Of a stretch of 64,000 nt of DNA, positions 17,211-25,975 are shown in pieces. Below the pieces are notes generated by a model. It made no database searches, was not told where the DNA came from, and worked only from the letters and a program-made list of their open reading frames with translations. Source of the stretch: Saprospiraceae bacterium (GTDB lineage: Bacteria; Bacteroidota; Bacteroidia; Chitinophagales; Saprospiraceae); contig JAHDFP010000008.1 in NCBI GenBank assembly GCA_020628095.1, positions 92,953-156,952 of the forward strand, written 5' to 3'. How positions within the stretch are numbered: position 1 is the stretch's first letter; every line of letters begins with the position of its first letter. Position numbers and translations under genes: made by a program.

Positions 17211-19943
17211 TTAGTTTTTGATTCGCGTCTGACTAGTGGTCTCTACCAAAGTACATGAGCAACAATCATTATTGACCCTAACTCCAAATTGCTGATTGGT
17301 TAGACTACCATCTGGACATTCGATATCCGTTCTATAAGTTAGAAATTGTAGACGTTCCCCACAATCCGTACTTGCGATAATATCCATACTCTGAGTACCC
17401 GCATTCCATGACATAGAAAATGTGCTTCCACCTGGGCATTGCGATAATATACAGGCTTCCGTCTCCGAAATCATGTTGGATAAAGTTTCTACACAACAAT
17501 TGCTCGATGGTTGACCACCTGGTGTCTGTGGAGGACAAGACGCAAAATTATGAAGAACTACATCTTCTCCACAAGTTGGGTGACAACCCCCAGCACAGGC
17601 AGGCGTAGTCCCAATGGATAATCCCCAAGCTGATGTACTATTACCACCACTGCAAGCCTGCCAGCTTACAGCCGCAATATTTAATATATCGTGTGTATTC
17701 CATAATGAACTAAAATCGACCGAATATTCACATTGATATTGCAATCTTACCGTATTACTCACTTGAGTACCACAAGAAGCACTAAATAGAACCAACCTAT
17801 AGTAGCCTTCACTTGCCGTAACAGAACCAGAAACTGGTGCCGTACCAGTAGCTAATGTGGACCATCCGACACCTGTCAGAGAATATTGTAATTGGTAGGT
17901 ATAGTTAGAGCAACCACCACCCAGTGCCGAGTAATCTATCTCGCAGTCAATATCATCATAGACAACCGATGGCGTACACGTACAGTCTATACAGTCCAAG
18001 CACTCACAAGACGCCGTCCTAACTCCACAAGTCCCAGAACTATCTCGTATACGTACTAAGAAACATCCACTATCTCCGTTAGTTGGACAACTATTATTAG
18101 GCACAGTATAAGACCCTGCCCCACTGATAGGTATCGTATTAATAAATCCGCCGCACGTCGATGCGTTAAAACATCCAGTAGTATTATCCCACTTGCTATA
18201 ATCTAAAATATTATAATTGCCGCAGTCTGGACCTGAGACAATCGCAGTCATCGTACAACTGGTATTATCCGCAACAAGGCTGACAGAACAATTACAAGAT
18301 ACAGGCGCACACAAGGTCGTCATATAACTTGCCGTCAAGGTCTGGCAGCATCCTGTAACGGTGACGCTATAAGTTTGGTTTTGAGTGGCAGTGATAGACG
18401 AGGTCGTTGCTCCTGTCGACCATAAGTAGGAAGGTGTCCCTCCACAATTATTCACGATGGCATTAAGCTGACAAGTCGGACTCTCTGTTATCGTCACCGA
18501 AGCATTACAAGGCGTACAACCACTGACCAGCTCACAATCCGTTGCCGTGCAATTATTAGCATCGGTAATCGTTACGCAGTAGACACCATCCACTGTGACA
18601 TTGATAATCTGACCACTTGATCCATTGGACCAATTGTAAGATAGAGGATTTTGCAGACCTGATGAGGTTGCGATGAGTTGGCAATTATTATTGACAATAG
18701 TCGCCGTGCCGCTGCAACAATTCGCTGTAAAGGTGGCACTCTGATAATCACAATCTGGATTAAAATTAGTACAGGTCGTGGCATTATACCATCTTGTGAT
18801 CGTCGTTACACAACCCGCAGGAAATCCTGACCACACCCAAGTATAACCTATCGTACAATTACCATTAATAGTAATGCCACCAGGTGGGCAACTTGTACAG
18901 CCCGTAATAGAAAAACAATTACTGCCTGTACATCCGTTAGCATCGGTCACCGTAACACAGTATGTGCCATCCGATGTGGCAGTAATGGTCTGCGTCGTCG
19001 CTCCTATATCCCAATTATAACTAAAAGGTGCCGTCCCTGTTCCACTTTGGACAAAAGCCGATAAGTCACATCCACTAGGAAATATATTGACGACCATATT
19101 AGAGGGGTCATTGCCGACATTGGCCGTACAGGTCTCCGCACAGTTGTTAGCATCCGTCACTGTGACTGTATAACTACCCGCACCGAGATTAGTGATGACC
19201 TGTGTCGTTGCCCCGTTAGACCAATTGTAGGAATAAGGGATCTGGCCTCCTGACGCGTTGACTGTTGCGCTGCCCTGACCGTTTCCACATGCCTCATTAG
19301 TAGCAGTACATAGTGCTTGTATATTGGGACAATTACAATCATCAATAAACTCCCAATAGACTCTGGACTGACATCCATTGGAGTTGACATACACTCCCAA
19401 AAAAGTAACCGTTCCCACTCCTCCATTTGCAGCAATGTTATAGTTAAAGAAATAGTTTGTAGAAACAACCGTATTGGTATTCAAATTAGTCCAAGTCCAG
19501 TTTCCAACGGGAGTGCCTACTACTGTAATAACACCAACGTCATCCGTACAATAAGTCACAGAACAATCAGGATCCGTCATCGCTGGCCCAAAGTTAAATC
19601 TATAGGCACAACCTAATACAGTCGTATCTAATGGATTGATCGTAAAAGTAGAAACGACCGTACAGCCTTTGTCATCAGTCGTAGTAACGGCGTAAGTACC
19701 TGGCGCATCTGTATCTAACGTCGGCGTATTATCTCCTGTAGACCAAGCATAAGATAATCCCGAGCCAGATACGTCAGGGTCTAAAGTCGCCGTCTGCAAC
19801 TCGTCCAGACATATATCACAAGTAGCCGATCCCAAGACCTGATAATTATCTGACTCTTTGGATTTTGCTTTCTTCTTATCGTCTATACACGTACCGATCC
19901 CTGATAGAATCAGCAGACCTAATATGACATAAAACCACTTCAT
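17211..19943 (-). CDS. Secreted SprB-repeat protein
   Basis: A 910-residue protein with an N-terminal hydrophobic export signal (MKWFYVILGLLILSGIGTC). At least five Ig-like SprB repeats follow in residues ~30-560, each of the form YxWSxGxxTxxI...GTYxVTVTDxNGC (for example SYNWSNGATTQVITNLGAG). SprB repeats are typical of Bacteroidota surface adhesins and gliding proteins. The C-terminal 350 residues are Cys-rich, with no obvious T9SS sorting domain. Its ATG shares one base with the stop of the 181-aa SprB gene. It is unusual in a phage-type operon; a surface receptor, fibre or adhesin is possible. Confidence 0.8.
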   Translation of the reverse strand: MKWFYVILGLLILSGIGTCIDDKKKAKSKESDNYQVLGSATCDICLDELQTATLDPDVSGSGLSYAWSTGDNTPTLDTDAPGTYAVTTTDDKGCTVVSTFTINPLDTTVLGCAYRFNFGPAMTDPDCSVTYCTDDVGVITVVGTPVGNWTWTNLNTNTVVSTNYFFNYNIAANGGVGTVTFLGVYVNSNGCQSRVYWEFIDDCNCPNIQALCTATNEACGNGQGSATVNASGGQIPYSYNWSNGATTQVITNLGAGSYTVTVTDANNCAETCTANVGNDPSNMVVNIFPSGCDLSAFVQSGTGTAPFSYNWDIGATTQTITATSDGTYCVTVTDANGCTGSNCFSITGCTSCPPGGITINGNCTIGYTWVWSGFPAGCVTTITRWYNATTCTNFNPDCDYQSATFTANCCSGTATIVNNNCQLIATSSGLQNPLSYNWSNGSSGQIINVTVDGVYCVTITDANNCTATDCELVSGCTPCNASVTITESPTCQLNAIVNNCGGTPSYLWSTGATTSSITATQNQTYSVTVTGCCQTLTASYMTTLCAPVSCNCSVSLVADNTSCTMTAIVSGPDCGNYNILDYSKWDNTTGCFNASTCGGFINTIPISGAGSYTVPNNSCPTNGDSGCFLVRIRDSSGTCGVRTASCECLDCIDCTCTPSVVYDDIDCEIDYSALGGGCSNYTYQLQYSLTGVGWSTLATGTAPVSGSVTASEGYYRLVLFSASCGTQVSNTVRLQYQCEYSVDFSSLWNTHDILNIAAVSWQACSGGNSTSAWGLSIGTTPACAGGCHPTCGEDVVLHNFASCPPQTPGGQPSSNCCVETLSNMISETEACILSQCPGGSTFSMSWNAGTQSMDIIASTDCGERLQFLTYRTDIECPDGSLTNQQFGVRVNNDCCSCTLVETTSQTRIKN

Positions 19944-20488
19944 TAATTAACCGTACACGTCGGATTATCTATCAAGGCAGGTGGATCAGTCAGCGTTACA
20001 GAACAGTCACCTGTGCATCCATTAGCATCAGTAACTGTAACAGAATACGTCCCTGCTGAAAGCCCCGTGATCGTCGCTGTATTACCCCCATTATCCCAGC
20101 TATAGGTATAAGGTCCTGTACCTCCCGAAGGCGTCACTGTAGCATCCCCATCGCTATCTCCAGCACAACTGGGGTCATTACCTGCACAGCTTGCCATAAT
20201 AGCCGAACTGCTGCCTACGGTAAATGTATGTATGATCTCACAGCCATTTGCATCGGTACATGTCGAGGTATAAGTGCCTGCCGCTGTCACCGAGATCGTC
20301 TGTGTATTATCTCCTGTAGACCAGGCATAGGTAATCGTTCCTGATCCACCAGAACAGGCCGCATCTAATGTGACCATCTGTCCAGGACAAATGTCACATG
20401 TCGTCTGAGAATATGCAGCACTCGCCATCATTATGACCAGCGCTACATTAACCAACCTGAGAATGTTATTCGATTCAATTATTTTCAT
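19943..20488 (-). CDS. Small secreted SprB-repeat protein
   Basis: 181 residues: signal peptide (LVNVALVIMMASAAYS, cleavage near residue 28), then a CDICPGQMVTLDA segment and two SprB repeats (YAWSTGDNTQTISVTAAGTY and YSWDNGGNTATITGLSAG). It ends PTCTVN shortly after the second repeat, with no sorting domain. It is coupled to the 910-aa gene by a TAATG overlap. The CDIC start also appears in the 910-aa protein (CDICLDE), so the small protein may be a duplication of its N-terminus or an assembly partner. Confidence 0.75.
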   Translation of the reverse strand: MKIIESNNILRLVNVALVIMMASAAYSQTTCDICPGQMVTLDAACSGGSGTITYAWSTGDNTQTISVTAAGTYTSTCTDANGCEIIHTFTVGSSSAIMASCAGNDPSCAGDSDGDATVTPSGGTGPYTYSWDNGGNTATITGLSAGTYSVTVTDANGCTGDCSVTLTDPPALIDNPTCTVN

Positions 20489-20504
20489 CTTACTTATTTA
20501 TTTA

Positions 20505-20900
20505 TTATTCGTTACATGTAGGATTATTGACTAAGCAACATTTGACATAATACACAGATGTCGTATCGTAGCAATTTTCGCAATCAGGACTTTGTACGAT
20601 ATACCAAAACTCATAAAGACCATCTTCGCCTTCACAGATCATCTCCTCATCATCAAAGCAACCCGTATTAGGGTCAAGGTTTACATTACTTCCATTTGGT
20701 TGATAACCGATCTGATACGTTCCACCTGCGTCTGCGCCAGTTATATGATCGCCGACGCACTCTATAGACAAGGCACGTACGTCATCATCATCACAAATCA
20801 ATATCGGATTATCCTTAGAGCCACTCACAGATTCTTTAGTCGTTACTCTGATCGTATGGCAGGATGATAACAGCAATATGATAATTATGGCTATTCTCAT
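20505..20900 (-). CDS. Small lipoprotein
   Basis: 131 residues with a lipoprotein signal (MRIAIIIILLLSSC, lipidated Cys14). The mature part is acidic with four cysteine pairs, a GTYQIGYQPNGSN strand and a FWYIVQSPDCENCYD motif, ending NNPTCNE. The last residues match the NPTC ending of the 181-aa SprB protein. Its start codon overlaps the stop of the 999-aa gene by 4 nt (ATGA). The function is unknown; an anchor for the SprB proteins is conceivable. Confidence 0.7.
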   Translation of the reverse strand: MRIAIIIILLLSSCHTIRVTTKESVSGSKDNPILICDDDDVRALSIECVGDHITGADAGGTYQIGYQPNGSNVNLDPNTGCFDDEEMICEGEDGLYEFWYIVQSPDCENCYDTTSVYYVKCCLVNNPTCNE

Positions 20901-23887
20901 TGTTTGACTATTGGATTGGTTTGTGCATTGCCCATACCAGCTTCTGGTTTGGTAAATACATATTGGGTGTCTATCTGAGGGCAGCCGTCCTTAGTCGCTT
21001 TAGCAGTATAGGTATCTGACACAGTGGCCTCGTAAGATGGGCCTGTCCCGAGCTCTACCCCATTAGAATCACACCACACAAAAGAATAACCCGGCGCATC
21101 TGCCGTTACAGTGAGCGTACATTGATCGCAAGTTATCATTAGGACGTCCGTACACTCCTCATTATCATCACAGCACGCATCCACATTGATAACTGGATTA
21201 AACTCTATCACTGGCTCGACCACTATATCCCCTATGAAGCTCGGTTTTATATAGCAGCCTTTGGTCAATACTTTGATCTCGCAAGGGTTGCCGTTATTAT
21301 CGACGACTTGTATGCACCATTGTAAGACTAATTGCCCTTGACCATATATCGGCGCACCCTCCCATGTGGCGAATGGTGACCCGTCTATCGAAAAGGATTT
21401 TTCGTCTTTGATAAGTGCTGTTCCATCACCATTGAATACGGGAGTAAATAAGCAATTCTCCTCATCTACCTGACAATCGATACTATATCCAGAATAATCG
21501 CAAGACGAAGGATCGGTCGCTTTGGTAACCGTAAATATGGTCTTAGCCACATCGACATCGGGGCAACCATCATCGAAAATAACATTAGACCAATAGCATA
21601 CAGAGTCGCCGTCTTGTACGGTCAAAGGATTAGGTAGAGTATCGCCGTTCTGTAAGTCGTACTCTGTGGTAGTTCCGTTGATCCTGATCCAGACCTTATC
21701 TCCTATTTTGTTAGAATCAAAATTATCTGTTACAGCAAACGTGACATCGCAATCATTGATTGTATGAGTTAGAGTCCGTGAATTGACACATGGTGTACTG
21801 ATCGGACACTCGATAACATCGTGAATAATAAGATCGCTACATCCATTACCAAAAGTTATCTCACGGCTTATAGTGCATTTTATAACATTACCATTGCTGT
21901 CGGTGGTTTCTGTTTTTATATCGCCCGTATCACTTTCGACTGGACTTAAAAGATTGACAACCGTCTCGCATTTGGTGATACCATTATCTCCACATTCCCA
22001 ATCGACGTAGCCCGTGTTGGTGTCTGTGCAAGGCTCTTCTTCTTCGCAGTCGCAATCAGGATCTTCTATCTCCGAGGCATTATCCAGATAGCTGACATCC
22101 GTACTATTACAATCACTTTTGACGGCGACGGTCGGATCTGTTATAAGTGTGCTGGGTTGGTCTCCTGCATTATTATTGAATTGCGTTTCTGTAGCGACAT
22201 TATAGACCTCATACCACGCATTCATATCTCCTGGGAATCTCGGTATCAAAATCGTTTGTCCGATAATATCCGCATAGAGACAAACCACGCGATCATTGAG
22301 CGCGCCATTGGTATCGTAATCAGCGCATTCTCGGACAAAGAAATACTTCCTTTCTACAGGAATAGGCGGACACTCACAATCATTCTCCTCCTCCTCTGGC
22401 GTACCATTACATACCGCTTTCACACATTGTATCCCTTCACAATTCAGCAGCGATGCATTCAATTCGTTAGTTGCGCCCATGGACACGTAAGGTCCATATC
22501 CTTCGCTGAGGAAAACCTCACAACCACTTTCTCCAAAATCAAAACTCAAAGTCCCACCGTCCTCACAACAATAAACCTCCGTCACCTCTTCATTATCCAA
22601 TGCAAAGGCAGGTACAACATTTAGAGTACTAATAAAATTAGTCCTTACGGGAACACATAGCGATTGTCCAAAACTGAAATAAAAACAAAAATTACTAAAG
22701 CTATCCCCTAACCTCTCATCAGCATTGAACGAATAACAAAATTCTAAGTCATCATTAATCACTAACTGATAGCTAAAACCCGTCGTCACGGCCGCGCTAG
22801 AACCAGAAAACAACAAGGCTTGATCCAGATAATCTTCTACTGGATTATTATAACCTTTATCGGCTAGGGCAGCTTCTATCACAGCACGATTGAGCTTAAC
22901 ACACACATCCACGTTACCACAAGAAGCCAATCCGCTAACACAACAATTTTCGAAAGTATTACCCAAGGCATCTGTGACATAACAGTCTATCATATCCTCA
23001 GTAAAGGCCAATATCTTAACCTGCGCCTCACATATCAAAGGACTAAGACAAGACTTCCATTCTGAGCCTTCGCGATAAACAACATAGACACTATACTTAC
23101 CACCCGCTTGTAGACAACTAGAGGACAGAGTCATACAGGCCTTTGAGTCTATGCCATCGTTAGTAAAGCCTGCTCCTTCCGTAATACAGGCTGCATTTAT
23201 GACCGTACCATCATGCGCTGTAATCTGACCGACTCCATTATTTATCTGTACATAGTTGAGATTACTATCTGCTGGAAAAGCCAATACATTAGACAAAGAA
23301 TTTTCCTGAAAATAGCCTGCATAGATAGTGTTGCTTAGATTAGTGCCTGTACTGGAAATATTTATCTTGAGGTCTTCTCCTAGACAAAATCCACCATCAA
23401 TTCCAAGATCAAAAAACAGTTCGTTTTGGCAAAATGCATTGTACTCTACCGGGTGCGCACATAAGGCCGTACTACCATCGACTTCCAACCAAAAATTAAG
23501 ATAACCGCTACCGCCATTACCAAAAAGATTATAATTGTTATAAGCCGCATCTGAAATATACCCGCCAAGATCACCCCAAAAGAAAAACTCAAAACATATA
23601 ATAAAGTTACGGCTATCAATCGCCTCTATCGTGGCTACAAAATTCCTATTGACTGCCGTACCGACGAAAGCCATCGGTGTGACTGTGCCAGAGCTAGGAT
23701 AGGTGGCGACAAATTGGTTGGAAGTATTAGACGGAAGGTCTGTAGGACTCTGAGAAAAGAGAGAAGGAATAAAATTAATGACTTCGCCAGTCAAATCTTC
23801 TGTAGACGAAATCTGACAACACGCCTTAGCGAGTTGCCCTGTTGTGCCTACTATAGGAAGCGCGGAAGATGCTACAGATAACGCCAT
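20897..23887 (-). CDS. Giant Cys-rich protein heading SprB operon
   Basis: A 996-residue protein from the ATG at 23887; a TTG nine bases upstream lies inside the promoter -7 box and is unlikely. There is no clear signal peptide. The first half has repeated Ig-like sections (NRNFVATIEAIDSRNFIICF, GGYISDAAYNNYNLFGNGG). The middle has PKD/Ig-like linkers rich in CxxC and EDCDCEEEE stretches. The C-terminal end has a SprB-like unit (YSFVWCDSNGVELGTGPSY). More than 40 cysteines are spread along the chain. Length and position fit a tail fibre, host-recognition or surface protein. No enzyme motif is visible. Confidence 0.7.
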   Translation of the reverse strand: MALSVASSALPIVGTTGQLAKACCQISSTEDLTGEVINFIPSLFSQSPTDLPSNTSNQFVATYPSSGTVTPMAFVGTAVNRNFVATIEAIDSRNFIICFEFFFWGDLGGYISDAAYNNYNLFGNGGSGYLNFWLEVDGSTALCAHPVEYNAFCQNELFFDLGIDGGFCLGEDLKINISSTGTNLSNTIYAGYFQENSLSNVLAFPADSNLNYVQINNGVGQITAHDGTVINAACITEGAGFTNDGIDSKACMTLSSSCLQAGGKYSVYVVYREGSEWKSCLSPLICEAQVKILAFTEDMIDCYVTDALGNTFENCCVSGLASCGNVDVCVKLNRAVIEAALADKGYNNPVEDYLDQALLFSGSSAAVTTGFSYQLVINDDLEFCYSFNADERLGDSFSNFCFYFSFGQSLCVPVRTNFISTLNVVPAFALDNEEVTEVYCCEDGGTLSFDFGESGCEVFLSEGYGPYVSMGATNELNASLLNCEGIQCVKAVCNGTPEEEENDCECPPIPVERKYFFVRECADYDTNGALNDRVVCLYADIIGQTILIPRFPGDMNAWYEVYNVATETQFNNNAGDQPSTLITDPTVAVKSDCNSTDVSYLDNASEIEDPDCDCEEEEPCTDTNTGYVDWECGDNGITKCETVVNLLSPVESDTGDIKTETTDSNGNVIKCTISREITFGNGCSDLIIHDVIECPISTPCVNSRTLTHTINDCDVTFAVTDNFDSNKIGDKVWIRINGTTTEYDLQNGDTLPNPLTVQDGDSVCYWSNVIFDDGCPDVDVAKTIFTVTKATDPSSCDYSGYSIDCQVDEENCLFTPVFNGDGTALIKDEKSFSIDGSPFATWEGAPIYGQGQLVLQWCIQVVDNNGNPCEIKVLTKGCYIKPSFIGDIVVEPVIEFNPVINVDACCDDNEECTDVLMITCDQCTLTVTADAPGYSFVWCDSNGVELGTGPSYEATVSDTYTAKATKDGCPQIDTQYVFTKPEAGMGNAQTNPIVKQ

Positions 23888-23893
23888 GAATGA

Positions 23894-23925
23894 CAAAGAT
23901 ACATTCAGTGCAAGAGGTACTTATT
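23894..23925 (-). promoter_or_regulatory. AAYAAGTACC-type promoter for the 996-aa/SprB operon
   Basis: Minus-strand AATAAGTACC (23925-23916), 14-nt spacer, TATCTTTG (23901-23894). The ATG at 23887 lies 6 nt past the box, so the mRNA is probably leaderless or nearly so. Confidence 0.7.
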
Positions 23926-24133
23926 ATATCAATGTACACCAGAAAAATACTACGGGTAAAAAAACCTGATTTTCTGTCTGGCATTTTTTCAGACAAATAA
24001 TAAGTCTATATTTCGCCTCGTACTACTGTAGACACTCATAACTCTATTATCGTTTTTACCCGTTTAGTCAACACAGTAATATGCTATAAATATGGAACAA
24101 TAATTATTTACCAAATCAATAAAAACCTCACCA

Positions 24134-25126
24134 ATGAAAGAGAAAACATTCGACACATCTGATGCTAAAAAAGTATTAGACAAACACAAAGATGCCTTGC
24201 TCAAAACACCAGGATGCAATGGCATCGCCATCGGACTCAAAGAAGTCAATCACCGAAAAATTCCAGAAGTTAGTATCGTAATTTTCGTACAGAAAAAAGG
24301 ACAGTGTAATGCCTCAGATCTGATACCCGAAAAACTGGACGGCATCAAGACAGACGTCGTAGAACGCGAATTTAACTTCGAAGAAGTCGCCACCGATCCT
24401 CACGCGCGATTCGATACTTTATTCAGTGGTATAGCTCTTACAGCACAGGAGGATTCTGTCAATTATGGAACGATAGGGTGTTTTATAAGAACGAACGGTC
24501 TTGCAGCCGCACCTCCACGTCCTGCAATTCCTGCAGGAGTCTATCTTCTGACTAATCAGCATGTCGTGCAAGTCGCCGATCCACACAATGGAGGTAATGG
24601 CATTATAATACAGCCCAATACTACAAAACCATTTCCGCCACCACCGGCAAACTATAACGCGGGTACTTACGTCTATGGCATAAAGGATGCACAACATGAT
24701 TGTGCCATCGTTACTCTGACCGCTGCATATAATAGAGGATGGGCTAACCAAATTCCCAATGCTCCCTGGTGGCCTGGACGTAACACCTTAGCTGGTACGG
24801 CCGCTCCTCAACTCAACCAAAATGTATACAAATATGGAGCAACCACCTTGTATACAACAGCCAACGTAAGATATGTCAATTATATAGATCCGACGCATAC
24901 CTACGTTAATGCGATGTACATAGAAAATACGAATCAGGGCACGTGGGTAGACGGAGGTGATTCTGGTTCTGTTGTCGTCACGCCATGGTCCAATGAAGTC
25001 GTCGGGCTAAATTTCCGAGCGGATACAACCAAACCAGCACTAAGTGGTACAGGCTTCTATGCAGGACTGGCTTATGACATTAATGCGCAGATGAATAACT
25101 TTGGGACGGTTGTTACGTTGGCGTAG
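24134..25126 (+). CDS. Trypsin-like serine protease
   Basis: A 330-residue chymotrypsin-fold protease without a signal peptide. The catalytic triad is visible: His143 in LLTNQHVV, Asp189 in AQHDCAIV and Ser277 in GGDSGSVV. An N-terminal domain of ~110 residues (KTPGCNGIAIGLKEVNHRKI, VSIVIFVQKKG) precedes it, as in cytoplasmic Bacteroidota trypsin-like proteins. It starts the accessory region, divergent from the phage-like operon. The lack of an export signal suggests an intracellular role such as protein processing or cell killing on activation. Confidence 0.8.
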   Translation: MKEKTFDTSDAKKVLDKHKDALLKTPGCNGIAIGLKEVNHRKIPEVSIVIFVQKKGQCNASDLIPEKLDGIKTDVVEREFNFEEVATDPHARFDTLFSGIALTAQEDSVNYGTIGCFIRTNGLAAAPPRPAIPAGVYLLTNQHVVQVADPHNGGNGIIIQPNTTKPFPPPPANYNAGTYVYGIKDAQHDCAIVTLTAAYNRGWANQIPNAPWWPGRNTLAGTAAPQLNQNVYKYGATTLYTTANVRYVNYIDPTHTYVNAMYIENTNQGTWVDGGDSGSVVVTPWSNEVVGLNFRADTTKPALSGTGFYAGLAYDINAQMNNFGTVVTLA

Positions 25127-25152
25127 GCTGTGGTAGAAAATATAGGATAAAG

Positions 25153-25202
25153 AATAACCTATCCAGATAGTAATTGAGTAATTAGGGGTGGGTTATTTTT
25201 TT
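25153..25202 (+). terminator. Terminator between convergent protease and rloB genes
   Basis: AATAACC (25153-25159) pairs with GGTTATT (25191-25197), followed by a run of Ts. It sits between the plus-strand protease gene and the minus-strand RloB gene and could end transcription of the first. The loop is long (31 nt), so strength is uncertain. Confidence 0.45.
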
Positions 25203-25216
25203 GTTTTGCAATTCTT

Positions 25217-25975
25217 CTAGGTTGTCTCTACTAATTCCTTTTGGCCATAGTGTAATAATTGCTTAACCAAATGATGCACCGTTGTACACGGGGCTTTGAG
25301 ATGTGGACTCAGCTGTTGATCAAATTGAGCTTCTAATATTTCAGCTCTTTCGATTGCGACTCTTGTGTTTTTTACAACTTCTGGCCTTACCACGTTTATA
25401 AATTTCTTCCTGCTCTTGAGGGAACTTTTATAATAAAATTTCTCATGACTTAGGGCTTTCTGCAACTCTTCATTCGGCTCTTCAATACGTTTAAAAACTT
25501 CCGTCAGCCTGTCATAATAATATGATCTATGTTTAGCCTCTTCTCTAAGTTCTACATCTTCAAAGTGTAGCAAAATCCATAGCTCAAAAGAATCGTTGCT
25601 CCAAGCCACGTTTATACCTCTGGCATGTGCCGTTCTTATAGATTCATCAAATGAGGTATCACCTGCTTTGATTCGATCTTCATTTTCTTCCTTATCTCTG
25701 TCATATACACACCAGACAAAAAAATCATCCATTTTGATCTTAGATTCATGGTTTTTTTTGTCTAAAAAATCATGATCTTGACAATGTCTAATAGCACTAT
25801 TCACATTATCAGATTTACTTTTTTGATTCTCTATCACATTAACCTTTATCTCCTCTGTTTCGAAGTATCTGAAATAAATAGGCTCACTACTTTCGTCCTC
25901 ACAAAAAATAATGAACGTTACCCTGCTATCAAAGTCTCTCTCAGAATCCGTTCTTTTCTTCCAAGGCTCTGACAT
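25217..25975 (-). CDS. rloB: RloB-family nuclease-like defence protein
   Basis: A 252-residue RloB-family protein (TOPRIM-like fold, as in AbiLii and related abortive-infection effectors). Seen features: the strand TFIIFCEDESSEPIYFRYF with a conserved Glu after the first strand, DDFFVWCVYDRDKEEN (DxD-type metal site), and VAWSNDSFELWILLHF, the RloB signature SNxxFELW. The C-terminus is helical and basic. It follows the ATPase gene with no gap (TAG then ATG). With RloA it forms a two-gene system in which the ATPase likely senses infection and RloB acts on nucleic acid. Confidence 0.8.
   Translation of the reverse strand: MSEPWKKRTDSERDFDSRVTFIIFCEDESSEPIYFRYFETEEIKVNVIENQKSKSDNVNSAIRHCQDHDFLDKKNHESKIKMDDFFVWCVYDRDKEENEDRIKAGDTSFDESIRTAHARGINVAWSNDSFELWILLHFEDVELREEAKHRSYYYDRLTEVFKRIEEPNEELQKALSHEKFYYKSSLKSRKKFINVVRPEVVKNTRVAIERAEILEAQFDQQLSPHLKAPCTTVHHLVKQLLHYGQKELVETT

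Noticed and set aside
22157..22624. 155-codon plus-strand frame inside the 996-aa gene
   Set aside because: Antisense to a gene with a promoter and coupled neighbours; the translated sequence has no domain and odd composition.
24663..24672. GGTACTTACG inside the protease gene, similar to the promoter decamer
   Set aside because: It is within coding sequence, differs at the end, and has no TAnnTTTG box at the required 13-14 nt.
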